NCBI RefSeq assembly: GCF_050896395.1
Contig: NZ_JBPBBA010000016.1
Span: 1 to 64,000, forward strand
Direction of reading: 5' to 3'
From: Nioella aestuarii
GTDB lineage: Bacteria > Pseudomonadota > Alphaproteobacteria > Rhodobacterales > Rhodobacteraceae
DNA: 64,000 nucleotides
Both the position numbers and the translations under genes were made by a program. How positions within the stretch are numbered: position 1 is the first letter of the stretch; the number at the start of each line of letters is the position of its first letter. The notes under the pieces were generated by a model. It did not search any database. It saw only the letters and a program-made list of their open reading frames with translations, and was not told where the DNA came from. Positions 34,615 through 42,245 of this stretch are shown piece by piece.

Positions 34615-34751
34615 GAACGATTCCTGTTAGATACGTCAGGCGCAAGGCAGGTTACGCGGAACTTGCCCTGTGCGCCATGGTCGGTTAAGCCGTTAGAAAG
34701 CTTTGCCGGGCCTTGCAAGAGCGCGGTGCAATTGGGCGTGCAGGAGGATCG

Positions 34752-35219
34752 ATGCAGATGACCAGACAGCTTCTTGGCGGACGGCTGGTGTTGGCGGCCC
34801 TCTTGGCTCTGGGTGTCAGCGCATGTGCAGCGACCTATACCAATCATGGCTATATCCCGCCGGCAGAGGATCTGGAGATGATCCTGCCCGGCGTCGATAC
34901 CCGCGACAGCGTTGCTGAAAGCATAGGACGCCCCGCGGCATCCGGCATTGTTTCAGAAAACACCTGGTTCTATGTGGCCTCGCGCCAGCGCCATTTCACA
35001 TACCATGCCCCCGAGGTCGTGGAACGCGATATCGTGGCCATCAGTTTCGATAGCCGTGGTACAGTGGAAAACATCCGTGAACTGGGCCTCGAAGACGGTG
35101 AGATCGTGCGCTTTTCCCGCCGCGTGACGGAGTCGAACATTCAGGAAGTCACGTTCTTGCGCCAGCTTCTGGGTAGCGTCGGTCGTGTGAACATTGCCGA
35201 AGCGATCAACGGAAGCTGA
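34752..35219 (+). CDS. bamE: Outer membrane assembly lipoprotein BamE
   Basis: Component of the BAM machinery (155 residues, SmpA/OmlA family). A signal peptide ends in the lipobox-like VSAC, giving a lipoprotein. The mature part has PGVDTRDSVAESIGRP, as in BamE. AGGAGG lies 4 bases before the ATG at 34752; an ATG six bases later is also possible. Divergent from the yceD gene. Confidence 0.9.
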   Translation: MQMTRQLLGGRLVLAALLALGVSACAATYTNHGYIPPAEDLEMILPGVDTRDSVAESIGRPAASGIVSENTWFYVASRQRHFTYHAPEVVERDIVAISFDSRGTVENIRELGLEDGEIVRFSRRVTESNIQEVTFLRQLLGSVGRVNIAEAINGS

Positions 35220-35381
35220 TAGGCAGCGCGAGGTCTGGCCGGACCCGCCATTCATTCCTGCGCATTTTCATCCGTTCGCGGATAGGGCTTGTCGTGTGGC
35301 CGTCATATCCCCACAGTAGGAGCGTATGAGCAATGGTAGGCACTGGGTATGCGATGGTGCCGGAAAACAGAGGTTCAGAAC

Positions 35382-36143
35382 ATGAACCGACCGCTGACGC
35401 TGACACGGGGGCGCTACACAGCCCGATCCGCCTTGACCGAGGGCGACCTTCTGGCCGCGCAGCAGCTGCGATACCAGTGCTTTCGCGCCGGGCGGGGCGA
35501 AGACCGGGGCGTTGACCAAGATACGTTCGACGAGGCTTGCCAGCATGTCCTGATCGAAGATGCACATACCGGACAAGTGGTGTGTTGCTACCGGCTGTTG
35601 CAGCTTGAGAGCGGTGCCGAGCTGCCGCAAAGCTATTCTGCGCAGTATTACGACCTGACCCGGCTTCAGCGTTTTGAACGGCCGATGGCAGAGCTGGGGC
35701 GGTTCTGCATTCATCCGCAACGCTACGATCCGGATATCCTCCGTCTGGCCTGGGGCAGCATGACTGCGCTTGTTGATCGTGATGGTGTCGAAATGCTGTT
35801 TGGCTGCTCATCTTTCAGGGGAACGGATGCGGCGCCTTATCTCGATGCTTTTGCGCTGCTTCGCGAACGTCATGCCGCGCCAGAGCGGTGGCGTCCAGGG
35901 ATCAAAGCCCCGGCGGTTGTCAGGTTCACAGATGGGTTGTCCGGTTCGGGTGAGGTCAAACACGCACAATCCGCGCTGCCGCCTCTTTTGCGCACCTATT
36001 TGCTGATGGGCGGATGGGTGAGTGATCATGCTGTGGTGGATCGGGATCTCGATACGCTTCACGTCTTTACGGGTTTGGAGATCAGCGCGGTACCGCCAGG
36101 ACGGGCCAGTTTGCTGCGTGCTGTGGCCGGGTTGGTACAATAA
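35382..36143 (+). CDS. olsB: L-ornithine N-acyltransferase OlsB
   Basis: Transfers a 3-hydroxyacyl group from ACP to ornithine, the first step of ornithine lipid synthesis. The 253-residue GNAT-type protein shows LRYQCFRAGRGEDRGVDQDTFD, MAELGRFCIHP and FGCSSFRGTD, characteristic of OlsB. OlsA, the second enzyme, is not nearby. Start at 35382. Confidence 0.88.
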   Translation: MNRPLTLTRGRYTARSALTEGDLLAAQQLRYQCFRAGRGEDRGVDQDTFDEACQHVLIEDAHTGQVVCCYRLLQLESGAELPQSYSAQYYDLTRLQRFERPMAELGRFCIHPQRYDPDILRLAWGSMTALVDRDGVEMLFGCSSFRGTDAAPYLDAFALLRERHAAPERWRPGIKAPAVVRFTDGLSGSGEVKHAQSALPPLLRTYLLMGGWVSDHAVVDRDLDTLHVFTGLEISAVPPGRASLLRAVAGLVQ

Positions 36144-36192
36144 CCAATACATGCACACGCTGTGGCTGGGCGAGGCGGAGAGCAGGACTTAG

Positions 36193-36224
36193 AAAAAACG
36201 GGGCGAACATACTGCTCGCCCCGT
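36193..36224 (-). terminator. Terminator of the DUF1127 gene
   Basis: ACGGGGCGA pairs with TCGCCCCGT; the run AAAAAA on the left is a U tract when read on the minus strand. It lies 52 bases beyond the DUF1127 stop. Confidence 0.75.
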
Positions 36225-36275
36225 CGCGCATCCGGTCAGGCCGGGAAGAGATCGGCCCCCGCGCCGCGACTTCGC

Positions 36276-36500
36276 TCAGCGGGTCCAAGGGCGGGCGGCA
36301 AGCTCCCGCTCTGCTTCGGACCGGCTGATTCCGATATCGGAAAGAAGATGATCATCCATATTCTTCAGGCCCTTACGGGTATGGCGACGCTCTTCCCACT
36401 TGACCAGAAGCACGACAAGACGCAACGCGGCGGCGGAGACCGGGGTAAGCTGACGACCGGAGAGGAACCCGAGGGCGGGGTGCGTTTGTGTCTGTGTCAT
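36276..36500 (-). CDS. DUF1127 (YjiS-like) small protein
   Basis: A 74-residue protein whose C-terminal half (WEERRHTRKGLKNMDDHLL, SDIGISRSEAE) is a DUF1127 domain, a small arginine-rich RNA-binding-like unit linked to sRNA and phosphate responses in alphaproteobacteria. Start at 36500 (AAGGA upstream). Divergent from the MocR gene, and the shared region has two palindromes. Confidence 0.85.
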   Translation of the reverse strand: MTQTQTHPALGFLSGRQLTPVSAAALRLVVLLVKWEERRHTRKGLKNMDDHLLSDIGISRSEAERELAARPWTR

Positions 36501-36519
36501 GGGAGCGTCCTTTCGTGGA

Positions 36520-36535
36520 ATTGTATTGACACAAT
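36520..36535. promoter_or_regulatory. Inverted repeat, likely MocR operator 1
   Basis: ATTGTA-ttga-CACAAT, a near-perfect repeat of the half-sites found at 36595-36611. It lies 20 bases upstream of the DUF1127 start, which is compatible with repression of that gene. Assignment to the MocR protein is inferred from position. Confidence 0.6.
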
Positions 36536-36594
36536 GTGGCGCAAATGCCATGAGAATGTTGATACAAAGCAAATTGTTCCGGGTCGAGGGAAAC

Positions 36595-36611
36595 ATTGTA
36601 ATGAATACAAT
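36595..36611. promoter_or_regulatory. Inverted repeat over the mocR start codon, likely operator 2
   Basis: ATTGTA-atgaa-TACAAT is a perfect 6-bp inverted repeat around the ATG at 36601. Binding there would block the gene's own expression, as expected for autoregulation of a GntR/MocR regulator. Confidence 0.65.
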
Positions 36612-37992
36612 TTGGCAACCGGACCTGAGTGCCCATTCCGGCCCCAAATACCGGGCGCTGATGGACGCGATCCGTGCGGGCATCGCTTCTGGAACGCTCT
36701 CGATCGGGGAAAAACTGCCGCCTGTCCGCGATCTTGCGTGGCGCTTGTCGATTACGCCGGGCACAGTGGCGCGTGCCTATAAAAGCCTCACCGATGACGG
36801 CGTGTTAGAGGCCGCCGTGGGACGGGGCACCTTCGTGGCCGGCAAAACCCCGCAGCCTCAGGCCGGCGAACCTCTGTTTGTTCAAACAGATGATGCGGTC
36901 GATCTGCGCAGCAGCCCGGTGCCGGATGTGGGGCAGGGGCCTATCATCGGGCGGATGCTGGCGCGCATTGCAATGGCCAGCAATTATGTCTCGTACCCCA
37001 CAGCCGCCACAGACCAGCCTGCGCGCGCGGCGGTTGCCGACTGGGTGGGGCAGGGATTGCTTGGTCGCGTCGAGGCCGAAGATGTGGTGATGGCGCACGG
37101 CACCCAGAATGCCATTATCCTCGCACTTCAGGCGATCCTGTCGGGTCCGTCGCCGGTGATCCTGACCGAAGATTTGACCTATCCCGGCGTGCGCCACGCG
37201 GCGCGGCTGTTGCGGGCGCGGGTGGTGCCATTGGCAATGGATGGCGATGGAATTCTCCCCGAAGCCCTGGAGGCCGCTTGTCGCGACCATGGCGGGCAGG
37301 TGCTAATCACCGCAGCAATGGTGCATTCCCCCACAACCCGCACAACACCGCTGGCCCGCAAGCAGCAACTGGCTGCGCTGGCACGGAAATATCAGCTTCA
37401 GGTGCTGGAGGATGACTGTTTTCGCCTTGGCGATGCGGGGGAGGTGCCGGGCTATCGGCTGCTTTTGCCCGAGCGCGGCTGGTATCTGTCGTCGCTGACC
37501 AAGTCGGTCAGTTCCTCGCTGCGCTTCGGCTTTATCGTCTGCCCGCAGGGATGGGCCGACACAACCCGCCAGACCGCACAATCTAGCTTTTACGGATTGC
37601 CGCAGCCGGTGCTTGACCTTGGGGCCGAGCTGATCCGCAGCGGTGAGGCCGCCCGTATCCGCGACCTGGTGCTGGAGGCAAACCGCCACCGGGTGCGGCT
37701 GGCCGTCAACGCGCTTGGCGGCTGGGACCTGGAGTGGCGCCCGGATGTGCCCTATGTCTGGCTTCGCCTGCCGCGCGGGTGGCGGGCGTCTACATTTGCG
37801 CGGGCCTGCGAGACGAGGGGCATTCGCATAAAATCCGCGGACGAGTTCGCGCTGGAAGATGGTAACGCCCCGTCCGCCGTGCGCATCGCCTGCAACTCCA
37901 CCGCGTCCGAGGCCCGGTACGAAGCCGCGCTGCGCGAATTGGGCGATCTGCTGGCAAATCCGCCACTGAAAGCAGATGTTTTGATGGGGTAA
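36601..37992 (+). CDS. MocR-type GntR/aminotransferase fusion regulator
   Basis: A 463-residue regulator: N-terminal GntR winged HTH (residues about 15-80, GEKLPPVRDLAWRLSITPGTVARAY) and a C-terminal fold-type I PLP aminotransferase-like domain (AHGTQNAIILALQAIL, DDCFRLGD, and SSLTKSVSSSLRFGF with the PLP lysine). It probably controls the divergent DUF1127 gene. Effector unknown. Start at 36601 lies within a palindrome. Confidence 0.92.
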   Translation: MNTIWQPDLSAHSGPKYRALMDAIRAGIASGTLSIGEKLPPVRDLAWRLSITPGTVARAYKSLTDDGVLEAAVGRGTFVAGKTPQPQAGEPLFVQTDDAVDLRSSPVPDVGQGPIIGRMLARIAMASNYVSYPTAATDQPARAAVADWVGQGLLGRVEAEDVVMAHGTQNAIILALQAILSGPSPVILTEDLTYPGVRHAARLLRARVVPLAMDGDGILPEALEAACRDHGGQVLITAAMVHSPTTRTTPLARKQQLAALARKYQLQVLEDDCFRLGDAGEVPGYRLLLPERGWYLSSLTKSVSSSLRFGFIVCPQGWADTTRQTAQSSFYGLPQPVLDLGAELIRSGEAARIRDLVLEANRHRVRLAVNALGGWDLEWRPDVPYVWLRLPRGWRASTFARACETRGIRIKSADEFALEDGNAPSAVRIACNSTASEARYEAALRELGDLLANPPLKADVLMG

Positions 37993-38177
37993 AATAATAC
38001 CACAATAGTAAATCATTGAATTTGCTAACTAAATATGAATTCAGGGTCAAAACAATGTGTTGACCTCCCCTCGGAAATCGTTAGAACACGCCCATCCGAC
38101 GGGGGGCTCTGGCCCCTCGTTTGTTCTTGAGATGATCCGGGGGCCACATCGGCCCCGGCCCCGCAAGGAAAAGACAG

Positions 38178-38636
38178 ATGAAAACCTTCACCGCTACCCC
38201 GGCGGATATCGACAAGCAGTGGATCCTGATCGACGCCGAGGGCGTTGTTCTGGGCCGTCTCGCCTCGATCATCGCCATGCGCCTGCGCGGAAAGCACAAG
38301 GCGTCGTTCACCCCCCATATGGACATGGGTGACAATGTTATCGTCATCAACGCTGACAAGATCCAGCTGACGGGCAACAAGCGCAACAAGCCGAACTACT
38401 GGCACACCGGATATCCGGGCGGCATCAAGTCCCGCACCACCGGCCAGATCCTGGAAGGCAAGTACCCCGAGCGCGTGGTCATGCAGGCCGTTAAGCGCAT
38501 GCTGCCCGGCGGCCCGCTGAGCCGCAAGCAGATGACCAACCTGCGCGTCTACGCCGGTGCCGCCCATCCGCACGAGGCACAAGAGCCTGCTGTGCTGGAT
38601 GTTAAATCCATGAACTCCAAGAACACGCGGAGCTGA
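38178..38636 (+). CDS. rplM: 50S ribosomal protein L13
   Basis: A 152-residue ribosomal protein with the L13 signature (KQWILIDAEGVVLGRLAS, ADKIQLTGNK, VMQAVKRMLP). First gene of the rplM-rpsI operon, 4 bases before rpsI. Confidence 0.97.
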   Translation: MKTFTATPADIDKQWILIDAEGVVLGRLASIIAMRLRGKHKASFTPHMDMGDNVIVINADKIQLTGNKRNKPNYWHTGYPGGIKSRTTGQILEGKYPERVVMQAVKRMLPGGPLSRKQMTNLRVYAGAAHPHEAQEPAVLDVKSMNSKNTRS

Positions 38637-38640
38637 TATC

Positions 38641-39135
38641 ATGGCTGAAACCATTACCTCGCTCGAAGAGCTGCAAGCCGTGGCCGGTGGCGCCGCTGTT
38701 TCCGAAGCAACCCCGCTCGAGACCCCCCGTGAGCCGCAGCGCGACGCGCTTGGCCGTTCCTATGCCACCGGCAAGCGGAAAGACGCTATTGCCCGCGTGT
38801 GGATCAAGCCGGGCTCCGGCAAGGTCACTGTGAACGGCAAGGAAATGAACGCGTATTTCGCCCGTCCGGTGCTGCAGATGATCCTGCGCCAGCCGTTCAC
38901 CGTCGCTGGCCGTGAAGACCAGTTCGACGTGATGGCCACCGTCAAGGGTGGCGGTCTGTCCGGTCAGGCCGGTGCCGTCAAGCATGGCATCTCGGTAGCG
39001 CTTCAGCGTTACGAGCCGTCCTTGCGTGGCGCTCTGAAAGCCGCAGGCTTCCTGACCCGCGACAGCCGCGTGGTGGAACGCAAGAAGTTCGGCCGCCGCA
39101 AGGCCCGTCGTTCGTTCCAGTTCTCCAAGCGCTAA
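38641..39135 (+). CDS. rpsI: 30S ribosomal protein S9
   Basis: A 164-residue S9 with a 35-residue N-terminal extension, common in alphaproteobacteria. The core SYATGKRKDAIARVWIKPG and the invariant C-terminal QFSKR are present. Confidence 0.97.
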   Translation: MAETITSLEELQAVAGGAAVSEATPLETPREPQRDALGRSYATGKRKDAIARVWIKPGSGKVTVNGKEMNAYFARPVLQMILRQPFTVAGREDQFDVMATVKGGGLSGQAGAVKHGISVALQRYEPSLRGALKAAGFLTRDSRVVERKKFGRRKARRSFQFSKR

Positions 39136-39165
39136 CGCAGAACGAACAAAAAACTCAACAAAAAC

Positions 39166-39197
39166 AAACGCTCGCTTGCAAAAGCGAGCGTTTTTCT
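39166..39197 (+). terminator. Terminator of rplM-rpsI, left edge of the island
   Basis: AAACGCTCGCTT and AAGCGAGCGTTT form a twelve-base-pair stem with a GCAA loop followed by TTCTTT. It marks the end of conserved core DNA; a lower-GC island follows. Confidence 0.9.
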
Positions 39198-39298
39198 TTG
39201 GTAGCATATCGATAGCAGAATATTGAAGTCGTTGACGTTTAAGGTTAGCGATTTTAGCATAATCGCAGCAGTTAAAGCATCTTTTTGGCGGGCAGCGG

Positions 39299-40792
39299 TT
39301 GGCGTTTTACGAAGACAGACATGAACACTACGGTGGCGCGCTATTGCTGTTTAGGCGCAACCTGTCTGTCGCTGTGCCCAACTCAAAATCCCATCGCGCT
39401 GCAAACTGGTATATGCGGCTAAAGATAGCTGGGCACAAAGGCTACATCACGCGCAGCACAAAGCTGGCGAAGTACGAAGAAGCATTTGTGTTTGCGCAGA
39501 GTGAGTTCTTGCGTTTGCAGCAGGCGGCGCGGCTTGGGCACAGCTTGGACGAATACACGTTTGAGCAGCATTGGAGCGATTGGTACGAGCGCAATTTGCG
39601 CAGTGGCACGTGGAAGGAACAACGCGCGCTTTGGCACAAGCGTTACTTCAACCGCTATTTCAAAGAGTACTTCTCGCACGCAGATAGCACTTCCATGCTG
39701 CTCAATGACATCACACCGCAGTATGCACATGGCTATTGGGATTGGCGGAAAGCGTACTGGCTGACTGACAGGGGCGTTAAGCTGCGCGAGTACAATCCAA
39801 AAAGACGTGGCAACAAGACAGGCGGCACAGCAAACGCAAAGGATTTACCAGCACTTAAGACGCTGCAGATGGAGCAAAGCGCGCTTAATCAGATCTTCTA
39901 CGATGCATTTGAGAAGGGGCGCACACAGCAGGTCTTCAAGCTGCGTGTTGCTGAACGCGGACAAACACCAAACAGACGCGCTGGCTTTGATACGGGCAAA
40001 GAGTATGCTGTTCTGGTGCGCAATCTGCGCAGCTACAGGGACTGCGTTGGGCGCTTTGCAAGCACAGGCTTGAATGCCTGGCACAAGCTGCAACGTGCGC
40101 AGCTGTCCTACTTTGTCATGTTCTTGCTGCACAGCGGTTTACGCGTGGGGGAAGCACGCGAGATGAAGTGGAGTGATGTTAAGCTGGATGAGGTAGTAGA
40201 CGGCGAAGAAGAGTGCATTGCGGAAGTGCGTGTAAGCAAGGCGACGAAGAAGAACGAAGTGCGCTACGTGCAGACGCAGCCAAGCGCAAACAAAGCACTC
40301 AAAGACTGGTTTGAAATCACGCCATACAAAGAACGAAACGATTGGGTTTGGTTTGGGCAGAAGCGGGATGCAGACGGCAAGGCGCAGCAGATTGGCGACT
40401 TAAACAAAAGCTTTCAGCAGTACCTGCGTGCAATCGACTTTGACGGCAGGAAAGATGGCTTGCTGTTGAACAGGGATGGCGAACGACGCAGCTTGTACAG
40501 CTTGCGACACACATACGCGACACAGCGCTTGGAGAAGGGCGATGTGAGCGTGTACGACTTGGCGATCAACATGGGCTGCAAGGTCAAGCAGATTGAAACA
40601 CACTATAGTCATGTCGTTTCAAAACAGCGCAGGCAGCAGATAACGCAGACAAAACGCAAAAAGAAAAGCAGCGCTGCTGATGGCGCTGCTTTGAACGATG
40701 ACGCATTTTTTAGTGAGATACGGCGCCGCTACAATGCTGGGGAGATAAGCGACGCTGCGTTTTTGGAACTTGTGAAGAGCGCGACAACTTAG
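39299..40792 (+). CDS. Tyrosine-type site-specific integrase
   Basis: A 497-residue phage-type integrase. Catalytic residues: R282 (HSGLRVGEAREM), H404 in SLRHTYATQ with R403 adjacent, and nucleophile Y436 in ETHYSHV. Position 427 is Cys where many relatives have His; some phage integrases show Thr there. Start TTG at 39299 is a guess; the first in-frame ATG comes at residue 39. Codon use (TTG, AAA, GCA, CAA) differs from the neighbours, a sign of recent transfer. Its stop shares two bases with the stop of the convergent gene. Confidence 0.85.
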   Translation: MAFYEDRHEHYGGALLLFRRNLSVAVPNSKSHRAANWYMRLKIAGHKGYITRSTKLAKYEEAFVFAQSEFLRLQQAARLGHSLDEYTFEQHWSDWYERNLRSGTWKEQRALWHKRYFNRYFKEYFSHADSTSMLLNDITPQYAHGYWDWRKAYWLTDRGVKLREYNPKRRGNKTGGTANAKDLPALKTLQMEQSALNQIFYDAFEKGRTQQVFKLRVAERGQTPNRRAGFDTGKEYAVLVRNLRSYRDCVGRFASTGLNAWHKLQRAQLSYFVMFLLHSGLRVGEAREMKWSDVKLDEVVDGEEECIAEVRVSKATKKNEVRYVQTQPSANKALKDWFEITPYKERNDWVWFGQKRDADGKAQQIGDLNKSFQQYLRAIDFDGRKDGLLLNRDGERRSLYSLRHTYATQRLEKGDVSVYDLAINMGCKVKQIETHYSHVVSKQRRQQITQTKRKKKSSAADGAALNDDAFFSEIRRRYNAGEISDAAFLELVKSATT

Positions 40793-41181
40793 GCGTATTT
40801 TGCGTAATATTCTTCGACGCTGTATGGTTTGCCAACGTAGTCCAAGCGGCACATCTTATTGATCTCAAAATGGTTCTGCATAACTTGCTGCAACGTCAGT
40901 TGGTCGTTGCGAAACTGCCCATAGATAAACTTGCCATTGAAGTGCGTTTTGAAGCTGCTGGGCAGTGGACCGTGTTGTTTGCACCAAGTATCAGTCCAGT
41001 TTGCTGCTGTGGAAATTTTCCACACGTCGTTGGCGTCATAGCCGTTGATTTGCAGGCAAAGAAAAGCCGCAAGTTGCAGCTGTAGCTTCATCTGTTCGTA
41101 ATCAAATTCTTTTGTATCAAGTTGAATATCGAACATGATCTGCGGGCGACGGTTGAAAGTGACGATGTAATTAACGTTCAT
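40789..41181 (-). CDS. Hypothetical island protein
   Basis: A 130-residue protein with no recognised family; the end YVGKPYSVEEYYAKYA and the middle KISTAANWTDTWCKQHG look like a folded soluble domain. Start overlaps the stop of the upstream minus-strand frame (ATGA at 41178-41181). Codon use matches the integrase rather than the core genes. Confidence 0.6.
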   Translation of the reverse strand: MNVNYIVTFNRRPQIMFDIQLDTKEFDYEQMKLQLQLAAFLCLQINGYDANDVWKISTAANWTDTWCKQHGPLPSSFKTHFNGKFIYGQFRNDQLTLQQVMQNHFEINKMCRLDYVGKPYSVEEYYAKYA

Positions 41182-41390
41182 AACGTGTCCTTTTGGTATG
41201 TTTGCGCGTCTGCTGCTATCTCAGCAATCCTGTGTTTGTGCAGCAGGTAGTCGCTCAGCAGCTGCTCTACTTCTCGCAAGCCCTGCTTCCCGTCGCTATC
41301 GCGCCGCTTTGCTAACCTTGCCCGTGTGTAAGCCAGGCAGTTTATTGCCGCGTCTACGCTAAAGTCGTGTCCTGCGTGTTTTTGCCAGAT
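41178..41390 (-). pseudogene. Hypothetical island gene lacking its 5' end
   Basis: On the minus strand the protein-like segment HAGHDFSVDAAINCLAYTRA to its end (LLHKHRIAEIAADAQTYQKD) continues to a stop overlapping the next gene's ATG. Upstream of about 41390 the same frame turns into Cys/Pro-rich nonsense antisense to a coding-like forward segment, and no ATG, GTG or TTG lies at the switch. I infer a 5'-truncated gene joined to another remnant; a GTG at 41555 would give a 125-residue frame if this is wrong. Confidence 0.45.
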
Positions 41391-41548
41391 ACAGCAGCAA
41401 AGTGCTGGATTTGGGCAAGGGCAACGCTGTGTTTGTGAAGGAACTGAAAGACGTGGAAGGCGCGCTGGAAGCGTTTTTGGTTGCAACGCAACAAGGCGAA
41501 CTGGACGCTGCGATTGACGCGGCGCTGAGCAAGCGCAAAGCTGCTTGA
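41375..41548 (+). pseudogene. 3' remnant of an unknown forward gene
   Basis: Forward frame from a TAA-bounded open stretch reads RYSSKVLDLGKGNAVFVKEL and then VEGALEAFLVATQQGELDAA to a TGA at 41546-41548. Amino-acid composition is gene-like and the lack of a start within it suggests a truncated 3' end. A hairpin (41560-41600) follows. Unknown family. Confidence 0.4.
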
Positions 41549-41559
41549 TCGACACTGGT

Positions 41560-41600
41560 GCGGGCGGGTTTTGTTGCTTGAAATCAAAGCAACCGCCCGC
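41560..41600. terminator. Hairpin after the forward remnant
   Basis: GCGGGCG (41560-41566) pairs with CGCCCGC (41594-41600), and an inner stem GTTGCTT/AAGCAAC follows after a bulge containing TTTT. It may be a terminator between convergent genes; U tract is weak. Confidence 0.4.
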
Positions 41601-41624
41601 GCTTGTTTGCGTGTTTTCTATGAG

Positions 41625-42119
41625 TTAGCAGCGAAACTGAGACTGTGCGCGAACGGATTGTATGACGTTGCCAGCGCCTTGCAACGAAAACGGACCAAGC
41701 GTGTTGCTGCCGAACTCAAAAGCAACTGCGTCGTGCTGTTCAAACCATTCAACTACGCTCAGCCAATGTCCTAGTGCTTCGCCAAAATTGTCGAAAGCAA
41801 AGCGCAAAGTGTACTGCGGCTGCGTTGAGTTGCCATACGGACCTTCCAGTGGTCCTGCGTAGATCTCTGCAACGTGCATCGCCGTCCATTCCATCCGTCC
41901 TGCGCCATCAAAAACGAACGTGACGCGCGGATTGGACTGCGGAGAGATACGCTGCGTTGTGAACACTTCTAACGTTGGACCACCGAACGCGTGCGAACAG
42001 GTGATTGCAATGCTCTGGTTCGGTGACATTGCGACGGTGCCGTCAAAATCAACGTACCACTGTGCGTGCGCGGTGCTGCCAAAAAACAGAAACGCAAGGC
42101 AAGTTAAAAGTTTCCGCAT
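41625..42119 (-). CDS. Hypothetical exported protein of the island
   Basis: A 164-residue protein with a signal peptide (MRKLLTCLAFLFFGSTAHAQ, cleavage after AHA) and a beta-rich mature part with two cysteines. GAGGA lies 8 bases before the ATG. No family recognised. Codon use matches the integrase. Last clearly island-like gene. Confidence 0.65.
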   Translation of the reverse strand: MRKLLTCLAFLFFGSTAHAQWYVDFDGTVAMSPNQSIAITCSHAFGGPTLEVFTTQRISPQSNPRVTFVFDGAGRMEWTAMHVAEIYAGPLEGPYGNSTQPQYTLRFAFDNFGEALGHWLSVVEWFEQHDAVAFEFGSNTLGPFSLQGAGNVIQSVRAQSQFRC

Positions 42120-42245
42120 CGAAAATTCCTCAACATAACTTGTCGAAAGCTTACTTGAGATCTGAGCCTGTGGGCAAGCTAAGCTGCTCGCGTTTGCTTT
42201 AGCCAGCTATGGGGCCATTGGTCATCACGGCGAAGACGCGGTCTT

